Made by a program: the position numbers and the translations under genes. 36,227 nucleotides of DNA, from positions 1 to 36,227 of the forward strand of contig DUMQ01000012.1 in assembly GCA_012839815.1 (NCBI GenBank), written 5' to 3'. Each line of letters starts with the position of its first letter. Position 1 is the first letter of the stretch. Of this stretch, positions 30,736 to 36,227 are shown in pieces. The stretch comes from Bacillota bacterium. Its GTDB lineage: Bacteria > Bacillota > SHA-98 > Ch115 > JABLXJ01. Under the pieces are notes generated by a model. It ran no database searches and was not told where the DNA came from. It was given only the letters and a program-made list of their open reading frames with translations.

Positions 30736-30794
30736 GGCATATATGCCTTCGGGTATGCCCCGCTATTGCATTTTCCGATAGCAAGCCCTATGAT
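30736..30794 (+). promoter_or_regulatory. Palindrome and candidate promoter upstream of metG
   Basis: GGCATATATGCC at 30736-30747 is a perfect 12-bp palindrome, closely followed by a partial repeat GGTATGCC. TTGCAT (30766-30771) and TATGAT (30789-30794) with a 17-bp spacer make a weak promoter candidate about 140 bp before metG. No T-box signature (antiterminator GGNACCGCG) was found in the leader. The remaining part of 30486-30935 is AT-rich next to abrB and has no gene. Confidence 0.35.
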
Positions 30795-30935
30795 ATCAAT
30801 AGGAGCTGGTTACTATCGTCTGCTGATCATCAGGCCGAATTTATAACCTTGGAAAGCTAAACCCGCCGCAAATCACGAGGCCCTTAGCCTATGCGGCCAG
30901 GAGGGTTTACGAGAATCACCGGGAGGTGCTCTTAT

Positions 30936-33029
30936 TTGTCGAAGTTCTACCTCACAACGGCTATAGATTACGTGAATGGAGAGCCTCATTTGGGCCATGC
31001 CTATGAAAAGATCGCCGCGGATGTCATAGCACGATTTAAACGTCTTGCGGGTTACGATACATTCTTTTTGACAGGAACGGATGAGCACAGCCTCAACGTG
31101 GCACGTAAAGCCCACGCCGAGGGGATGTCACCCAAGGAATTCTGCGACAAGATGGTTGATGCTTTCAAGCGCGCCTGGGAGAAACTCGATATCAAGTATG
31201 ATAGGTTCATTCGCACGACCGACGCGGATCACGTTGCCACCGTCCAGGATATCGTGCGCCGGGCGAATGAGAGGGGCTACATATACCAGGGGACTTACTC
31301 GGGCTGGTATTGTGTATCGTGTGAGGCATTCCTCAGCGAAAGCCAGCTCGTTGACGGGCGTTGCCCCCTCCACCCCAGTAAGAAGGTGGAATGGGTGGAA
31401 GAGAAAAACTACTTTTTCGCCCTCTCCAGATTCCAGGATGCCCTCTTGGATCACATTGAAAAGCATCCCGAATTCATCCTACCCGAGACACGCCGTAATG
31501 AGATTGTAAATCGTATAAAAGAGGGTCTTCAGGACGTGAGTATCTCGAGGTCGTCCATGGAATGGGGTATCCCGCTCCCCATGGATCCCAGCCAGGTGGT
31601 CTACGTGTGGTTCGATGCGCTCATAAATTATCTGACGGGCGCGGGGTATGCTGCATTTGCAGCCAAGACCGGGGCTCAGGAGAGGGGCGCAGACGCGAAC
31701 ACACCTGCTGGTGTGGGTGCCGATACCAGCACCAGGCTTGGCGCTAATGCCGGTACTGGTGCCAGTGCCGGTCCTGACGCCGGTCCTGGTGGAGATGCGG
31801 CAGGCTCAGGATGCTTTGAAAAATGGTGGCCCGCCGACCTTCATATAATCGGGAAGGATATAACCTGGTTCCATTGTGTTATATGGCCAGCAACTTTGAT
31901 GGCCGCCGGCCTCCCACTGCCCAGGACGGTTTTTGGCCATGGTTTTGTAAATATCGGCGGAGCGCGCATGAGCAAGTCCGAGGGGACGGTCGTCGACCCC
32001 ATCAAGCTGGTAGATGAATATGGGGCGGATGCATTGCGTTACTACTTGATGAGGGACATCCAATTCGGGCGTGATGGGGATTTTACCATCGAGGGTCTAA
32101 GGGAACGCTATAATTCTGACCTGGCTAACGACCTGGGGAACCTGTTGAACAGGACGGTTGCCATGACCGAGCGCTTCCTGGACGGTGTCGTGCCGGCTCC
32201 CGGGGTTAGGGATGCTCGGGATGACGCGCTCGTAGCCAATGCCCTGAGGGTCGCGCAGACTGCCAGGGATAAAATGGAGGCCCTTGATTTCTCCGGCGCT
32301 CTGGCTGATATCTGGACCATTGTCGACGATGGGAATAAGTATATTGATGAGAAGGCCCCGTGGACGCTTGCCAGGAGCGAGGCGACGCGCGGCGCCCTGA
32401 ACACGGTCATGTATAACCTGGTCGAGGCCCTGCGAGTCACGGCCATAATGTTGAGTCCATTTATCCCGGGCGCAGCCAGGAAGATATGGGACCAGCTCGG
32501 GCTCGATGGGAACCCCGAGGATGCGGGTTGGGCCGGCGCCTGCGAGTGGGGCAGGACCCCTCCGGGGACGCGGATCCGGCGAGGGGAGCCGATCTTTCCC
32601 AGGCTCGAGGTCGAGGCAAGAAACCGGAAAGAGGCGAGCCGGGAAGATAAGGTAAATAAGACGAGAACAGAAAGCGGGGGCGAAAAAAAGGTGGCGGAAG
32701 ACCTGATTACCATAGACCAGTTTGCCCAGGTCAACCTGAGGGTGGCCAAGGTGATAGATGCGCGCAAGGTCGAGGGAGCGGAGAAGCTGTTGCAGCTCGA
32801 GGTCGACCTGGGAACGGAGAAGCGCCAGATCGTCGCGGGGATAGCCAGACATTATTCCCCTGAAGAGCTGGTAGGAAAGGAAATAGTGGTTGTTGCAAAC
32901 CTCCAGCCTGCCAGGCTGCGGGGGATCGTTTCCCAGGGCATGCTCCTGGCGGCTGTGTCCCAGGACGGGGATAAGGTCGTCGTTCTCACGCCGGATAAGG
33001 AAATAGAGCCAGGGGCCAAGGTCCGGTGA
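30936..33029 (+). CDS. metG: Methionyl-tRNA synthetase
   Basis: The enzyme charges tRNA-Met for translation. Catalytic motifs are HLGH (KFYLTTAIDYVNGEPHLGHAYEK near residue 20) and RMSKSEGTVVDP as KMSKS. A zinc knuckle is partly kept (CVSCEAF and CPLHP). The anticodon-binding helical domain and a C-terminal EMAP/Trbp111 tRNA-binding domain (ITIDQFAQVNLRVAKVIDARKV, then LQPARLRGIVSQGMLLAA) are present. An unusual Ala/Gly/Thr-rich insertion (about residues 249-292) lies between INYLTGAGYAAF and CFEKWWPADLHIIGKDI. The TTG at 30936 is chosen: GGGAGGTG is 7 bp upstream and the N-terminus then matches MetRS; the ATG at 30891 adds 15 atypical residues. Confidence 0.95.
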   Translation: MSKFYLTTAIDYVNGEPHLGHAYEKIAADVIARFKRLAGYDTFFLTGTDEHSLNVARKAHAEGMSPKEFCDKMVDAFKRAWEKLDIKYDRFIRTTDADHVATVQDIVRRANERGYIYQGTYSGWYCVSCEAFLSESQLVDGRCPLHPSKKVEWVEEKNYFFALSRFQDALLDHIEKHPEFILPETRRNEIVNRIKEGLQDVSISRSSMEWGIPLPMDPSQVVYVWFDALINYLTGAGYAAFAAKTGAQERGADANTPAGVGADTSTRLGANAGTGASAGPDAGPGGDAAGSGCFEKWWPADLHIIGKDITWFHCVIWPATLMAAGLPLPRTVFGHGFVNIGGARMSKSEGTVVDPIKLVDEYGADALRYYLMRDIQFGRDGDFTIEGLRERYNSDLANDLGNLLNRTVAMTERFLDGVVPAPGVRDARDDALVANALRVAQTARDKMEALDFSGALADIWTIVDDGNKYIDEKAPWTLARSEATRGALNTVMYNLVEALRVTAIMLSPFIPGAARKIWDQLGLDGNPEDAGWAGACEWGRTPPGTRIRRGEPIFPRLEVEARNRKEASREDKVNKTRTESGGEKKVAEDLITIDQFAQVNLRVAKVIDARKVEGAEKLLQLEVDLGTEKRQIVAGIARHYSPEELVGKEIVVVANLQPARLRGIVSQGMLLAAVSQDGDKVVVLTPDKEIEPGAKVR

Positions 33030-33859
33030 TGAAGGTGGAGCCCGTATATCTGGTGGATACCCATGCCCACCTGGATGATGAGCGGTTTGGCGCCGATCGC
33101 GACGAGGTCGTCGAGCGGGCGGCGCGTAGCGGCGTGAAGATGATAGTCAATGTTGGCTGTGATATACCTTCGTCGGAGGCTGCCATAGCCTTCAGCCGGT
33201 GCTATAAGGGGGTGTATGCCGTGACTGGCATACACCCGCATGATGCCGCGAACGCCCCGCACGACGCCATGGATCGCCTCAGGGACCTGGCGGAGGATGA
33301 AGCCGTGGTCGCTATAGGGGAGATCGGCCTGGATTATCACTACGAGCTCTCGCCGAGAGATGTCCAGCGAGAGCTCTTTATCCGTCAACTCGACCTCGCG
33401 CGTGAACTTGGCCTGCCGGTGGTGATACATGACCGCGAGGCCCACGGCGACGTCATGGATATCTTGAGGGCGCACGCTTCAGGGCCCCGGGGGGCGGGTG
33501 GAGTCCTCCATTGCTTTTCCGGGAGCCTGGAGATGGCCCGTGAATGCATAAAAATGGGCTTTTATATCTCCTTTGGCGGGCCGCTTACATTCAGCAATGC
33601 CAGGCGACTTCGGGAGCTGGCGACCGCCCTCCCGCCGGACAAGATTCTTGTTGAGACGGACTGCCCCTACCTCGCGCCTGTACCGCACCGGGGCGAGCGC
33701 AACGAGCCCGCATTTGTAAGGTTCACAGCGGAAAAGCTCGCAGAAATTAGAGGTGTGCCCCTCGAGGAGATCGCCGAACTCACAACGACAAACGCCAGGC
33801 TTGTTTTCCCCCGTCTTTCCCTCCGGCGCCCCGGCCCGAGCTCCGGTAGCAATGGATAA
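33026..33859 (+). CDS. tatD: TatD-family metal-dependent deoxyribonuclease
   Basis: TatD hydrolases are metal-dependent DNases acting in DNA repair or turnover. The amidohydrolase-like barrel keeps all ligands: DTHAHLDDERF at the start, IGEIGLDYH, VIHDREAH, LHCFSGS and ETDCPYLAPVPHRG near the end. The 277 residues include a Pro/Ser/Gly-rich C-terminal tail. The GTG at 33026 overlaps the metG stop, and an ATG follows at 33029, so translation is coupled; either start is possible. Order metG-tatD-yabE matches Bacillus metS-yabD-yabE. Confidence 0.92.
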   Translation: MMKVEPVYLVDTHAHLDDERFGADRDEVVERAARSGVKMIVNVGCDIPSSEAAIAFSRCYKGVYAVTGIHPHDAANAPHDAMDRLRDLAEDEAVVAIGEIGLDYHYELSPRDVQRELFIRQLDLARELGLPVVIHDREAHGDVMDILRAHASGPRGAGGVLHCFSGSLEMARECIKMGFYISFGGPLTFSNARRLRELATALPPDKILVETDCPYLAPVPHRGERNEPAFVRFTAEKLAEIRGVPLEEIAELTTTNARLVFPRLSLRRPGPSSGSNG

Positions 33860-33964
33860 AGCCGGTGGCTCTTGGAAGGTAGTGGAGTAAAACATTAGAA
33901 GGTAGCCGGGCAAGACAATCTTGATTGGGGAGGAAAACCGCCGGTGCCAACGAATATTATCTTT

Positions 33965-33982
33965 GGACGGAAAAGTCCGTCC
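33965..33982 (+). other. Small hairpin in the beta-barrel gene leader
   Basis: GGACGG (33965-33970) pairs with CCGTCC (33977-33982) across AAAAGT. It ends 28 bp before the ATG of the secreted protein gene and about 11 bp before its SD (AAGGGGG). It could stabilise the 5' end of an abundant envelope-protein mRNA. Confidence 0.45.
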
Positions 33983-34010
33983 TACTAAAATCTTAAGGGG
34001 GTTTAGGATA

Positions 34011-34736
34011 ATGAAGAGGAGTCTGGTTATCGGCCTGGTCGTTGTGATGCTCTGCACCCTCGCCGGAGCGGCATCGGCGCAGGGTGGCGCGACGGCTTCC
34101 TACGTTGTAGGAAGCACAGTGTTGGAGGCGAAGAACGGCTATAAGCTGACTGCGAAGGCGAATAGCCTGATGATTCAGGGCGACTTCCTTTTTACGCCCA
34201 AGTTCGGGTTGGGCGTAGCCTATTACGGCTTCTCCGACGCCGAGGCCGAGGAGAACGCCGATATCAAGCTGGGCTTGAGCTATTTTAGCGTCGAGGGGCT
34301 CTACAAGTTTTATTCGGATCCCGCGGTTACCCTTTACCCGCTGCTGGGCTATACGAGCCTGACGAGCAAAACGGATGAGACTGCTGGAACTGCAACTGTC
34401 AACATCGGTGGCTTCAAGGTGGGCGTCAAGGCCGAGACCGCGTTGGCAAAGGGGATAACGGGCCGGATGAGCATCGGCTATTACCCGTCCCTGTCTACAA
34501 AGACGGAGACCAAGGCCAAGGCTGCTGGGGTGGGGAGTACGAAGCTGGCGGTCGTCCCTGCGGAGCCCGAGCAGACCGCGAGCGCCATTGAGTTCCTCGG
34601 CAGCGTGGCATATGAGGTTGCACCTCAAATAAGCATCGATGCCGGTTATCGTTACCTCTCTGTAAACGGGCCCTCCGATGACCCCTGGAAGCTGAGCAAC
34701 AGCGGGCCCTTCATTGGAGTTGGTTATAGATTCTAG
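34011..34736 (+). CDS. Secreted outer-membrane beta-barrel-like protein
   Basis: The 241-residue product begins with a clear Sec signal peptide (MKRSLVIGLVVVMLCTLAGAASA, cleavage before QGG). The mature part shows alternating hydrophobic/polar strands rich in Gly, Tyr and Phe (FGLGVAYYGF, GLSYFSVEGLYKFY, GRMSIGYYPSL, ISIDAGYRYLSV). It ends in GPFIGVGYRF, with the terminal Phe typical of outer-membrane barrel proteins recognised by BamA. Size fits an 8-10-stranded OmpW/OmpA-like barrel; no lipobox, SLH or LysM is seen. The ATG follows AAGGGGGTTTAGGATA; an upstream in-frame ATG would hide the signal peptide. No specific family was recognised. It implies an outer membrane in this organism. Confidence 0.75.
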   Translation: MKRSLVIGLVVVMLCTLAGAASAQGGATASYVVGSTVLEAKNGYKLTAKANSLMIQGDFLFTPKFGLGVAYYGFSDAEAEENADIKLGLSYFSVEGLYKFYSDPAVTLYPLLGYTSLTSKTDETAGTATVNIGGFKVGVKAETALAKGITGRMSIGYYPSLSTKTETKAKAAGVGSTKLAVVPAEPEQTASAIEFLGSVAYEVAPQISIDAGYRYLSVNGPSDDPWKLSNSGPFIGVGYRF

Positions 34737-34920
34737 GCCGAAAGCGATTGATTTGATTCCGGCCTGAAAGTGATTCACCTGACATTTTAGCTGGTTGCAC
34801 CCAGGCCAAGTGGCCGACCTCGTAGAGGAAAATCGAGGAGGAATTGTCAAATCGATGGCGAATAAGGGAAGGGGAGCGCGTCGAACCAGGGGATGGGTAC
34901 GTGCACTTTTGTTCCTTGAC

Positions 34921-34951
34921 TTGAATAAGAAGGAATAAGATCAGGTATACT
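34921..34951 (+). promoter_or_regulatory. Candidate promoter of yabE
   Basis: TATACT at 34946-34951 is a good -10 about 60 bp before the yabE start. TTGAAT at 34921-34926 gives a long 19-bp spacer, and TTGACT at 34916-34921 is too far at 24 bp. The local AT-rich patch within GC-rich DNA supports a promoter, but the -35 choice is unsure. The rest of the gap after the beta-barrel gene (34737-34920) shows only short, weak inverted repeats. Confidence 0.4.
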
Positions 34952-35014
34952 GGTGATAGAGGTTTAAAGTTCTAAAACCGTAAAGAGAGAGGGAGGATTT
35001 GGGAGGTTGGTGTG

Positions 35015-36046
35015 ATGCACGGTAGCCCCTTGCGAAAGCGGTGGCTCGCCGTCTTTGCCCATGATTCTCGCACATTTGAGGTCGTATGTATCGCAGCTAT
35101 CATCGTAGCCCTTTTCGCGAGCTATGTATGGGCGCAGAAGAACGTCAAGATCGAGGTCGATGGACAAGTCGTTTCCATAGCAACCACGGCGACGACGGTT
35201 GCGGGCGTTCTGGAGGCGGCGGGCATACAGCTTCACGAGCGGGACGTGACACTTCCGGGCTTGGATGACACAATAAGAGATGGCACGGTTATCGTAGTAA
35301 AGAGAGCAGTTTCGCTTACTGTTGCAGCGGATAAGAAGACCTGGAAAGTCAAGACGTCCAGAGAGACAGTGGGAGATGTCCTGCGAGAACTCGGTCTCGC
35401 TATCGGCCCCAAGGACAAGGTTAGCCATGACCTCGCCGCCCGTGTGACCGATGGTATGGCTATTCGCATTATCAGGGTAACCGAGAAGAGGCAGGTGAAG
35501 CAGGTCAAGATCCCTTTCAAGGAAGAAGTACGAAAAGATCGAAACATGGACAGGGGCCGCACGCGGGTCCTAGTTGAAGGGAAAGAGGGCCTCAAGGAGC
35601 AGGAGATCCTGGTAACATATGAAGATGGAAGGCCCGTCAGCCAGAAGGTAGTCTCCGAGAGAGTGGTCTCGAAACCCGTCAACAGGGTCGTAGCGGTCGG
35701 CGTGCGGAAGCCTCTCAGGACCTTAACGACATCACGTGGGACCTACAGGTACCGTGATTCCCGCTTGATGCTTGCCACGGCGTATGAGCCTGGTCCTGCG
35801 AGCTGCGGTAAGTACGCGGACGGGTATACTTCGATCGGGCTTAAGGCCCAATACGGCATCGCTGCCGTCGATCCCGACGTGATACCCCTCCGGACGAGGC
35901 TTTACATCGAGGGGTACGGGCCGGCGATCGCGGGGGATACCGGCTCCGCGATCCAGGGAAACCGGATCGACTTGTGTTTCAATACATTGGAAGAGGCCCT
36001 GCGGTTCGGGAGGCGAAGGGTCAGGGTATATATCTTGGAGCCTTAA
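35015..36046 (+). CDS. yabE: YabE-like cell-wall protein with DUF348, G5 and 3D domains
   Basis: This is an exported, membrane-anchored putative peptidoglycan-acting protein of the resuscitation-promoting factor/stationary-phase survival type. A membrane segment near residues 22-40 (VVCIAAIIVALFASYVW) is followed by two DUF348 ubiquitin-like repeats (VSIATTATTVAGVLEAAGI and TWKVKTSRETVGDVLREL). A G5 domain (KIPFKEEVRKDRNM and VTYEDGRPVSQKVVSE) comes next. The C-terminal 3D domain (ATAYEPG, GIAAVDPDVIPLRTRLYIEGYG, AGDTGSAIQGNRIDLCF) holds the three conserved aspartates. Length is 343 residues from ATG 35015; a GTG directly precedes it, both behind GGGAGG. Gene order matches Bacillus yabD-yabE. 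Confidence 0.9.
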   Translation: MHGSPLRKRWLAVFAHDSRTFEVVCIAAIIVALFASYVWAQKNVKIEVDGQVVSIATTATTVAGVLEAAGIQLHERDVTLPGLDDTIRDGTVIVVKRAVSLTVAADKKTWKVKTSRETVGDVLRELGLAIGPKDKVSHDLAARVTDGMAIRIIRVTEKRQVKQVKIPFKEEVRKDRNMDRGRTRVLVEGKEGLKEQEILVTYEDGRPVSQKVVSERVVSKPVNRVVAVGVRKPLRTLTTSRGTYRYRDSRLMLATAYEPGPASCGKYADGYTSIGLKAQYGIAAVDPDVIPLRTRLYIEGYGPAIAGDTGSAIQGNRIDLCFNTLEEALRFGRRRVRVYILEP

Positions 36047-36102
36047 GTGTAAGTTTGAAGATTACTGACGTTTTTCCATGGGTTGCCGGTGCTTGCGTGA
36101 CG

Positions 36103-36167
36103 GGGCCTTTTGAAATTTGGCAAGGCCCTCGCGCCAAATTTCAACGGAGGCGCGCCGCAAGCGCGCC
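36103..36167 (+). other. Interlocked inverted repeats downstream of yabE
   Basis: Stem A pairs GGGCCTT (36103-36109) with AAGGCCC (36122-36128). Stem B pairs GAAATTTGGC (36112-36121) with GCCAAATTTC (36133-36142), 10 bp perfect. The left arm of B lies in the loop of A and the right arm of A lies in the loop of B. The arms can therefore form a pseudoknot, or A and B can alternate. A third hairpin follows, GGCGCGC (36149-36155) with GCGCGCC (36161-36167). No T tract follows. It may be a structured leader or small RNA before the gene beyond the window edge. Confidence 0.65.
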
Positions 36168-36227
36168 GTCCCCGGAACGCAACACCGTAAGTCCTGGGAC
36201 GTGCTGGTAAACTGGCACAAATTAAGG

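Noticed and set aside
30661-30935. T-box or SAM riboswitch before metG
   Set aside because: No T-box antiterminator sequence or recognisable S-box stems could be found by eye; only a short palindrome is clear.
33941-33985. 14-codon leader peptide before the beta-barrel gene
   Set aside because: A GTG after GGGGAGG opens it, but there is no amino-acid bias and the hairpin inside it lacks a terminator tail.
34855-34938. 27-codon frame after AGGAGG upstream of yabE
   Set aside because: The SD is 13 bp from the ATG, the peptide has no recognisable features, and the frame runs into the yabE promoter region.

Overview
The window looks like chromosomal DNA from a GC-rich, endospore-forming Bacillota lineage, probably one with an outer membrane (Limnochordia-like; this placement is inference). 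The right half follows the conserved yaaO-yaaQ-holB-yaaT-yabC-abrB-metS-yabD-yabE neighbourhood of Bacillus, and a Gin/CsfB-type inhibitor of sporulation factor sigma-G is present. A secreted beta-barrel-like protein ending in Phe, and a solute-binding protein whose signal peptide has no lipobox, point to a periplasm and a diderm envelope. Many genes start with TTG or GTG behind strong Shine-Dalgarno (SD) sequences.

Layout. 1-458: an array of 20-bp palindromes at a 32-bp period, then a promoter and a lone xylulokinase gene. 1989-2496: a repeat- and hairpin-rich intergenic region. 2497-6337: a two-gene module of an XPB-type helicase and a partner carrying a second copy of the XPB N-terminal fold. 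6476-6970: an adenosine-specific kinase family protein, followed by a cloverleaf-like element between convergent genes. 7129-10785 (minus strand): a sodium-pumping decarboxylase with gamma subunit, free biotin carrier, beta subunit and carboxyltransferase. 11019-12215: a divergent sigma-54 activator that lacks its sensor region. 12367-13863: Gin and an MFS transporter.

14298-21881 is a carbohydrate locus: ROK regulator, LmbE-type deacetylase, TIM-barrel isomerase/epimerase, Gfo/Idh/MocA dehydrogenase, a possible small repeat-encoded peptide, a sugar-binding protein and two permeases. There is no ATPase gene, so it probably shares one encoded elsewhere. The set suggests uptake, deacetylation and oxidation/epimerisation of an acetylated sugar or glycoside; the substrate cannot be read from sequence.

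22082-30098 runs in one direction: MFS transporter, Orn/Lys/Arg decarboxylase, R3H/Ycf45-type ATPase, DarA, HolB, RicT and RsmI. The ATPase gene lies where Bacillus has tmk, and no yaaR or yabA gene is present. abrB is on the opposite strand, with two tandem promoters and a terminator that overlaps the end of rsmI. metG, tatD, the beta-barrel gene and yabE complete the window. Several housekeeping proteins carry repeat-derived low-complexity linkers, most notably methionyl-tRNA synthetase.

No tRNA, rRNA, CRISPR array or intact mobile element was recognised.
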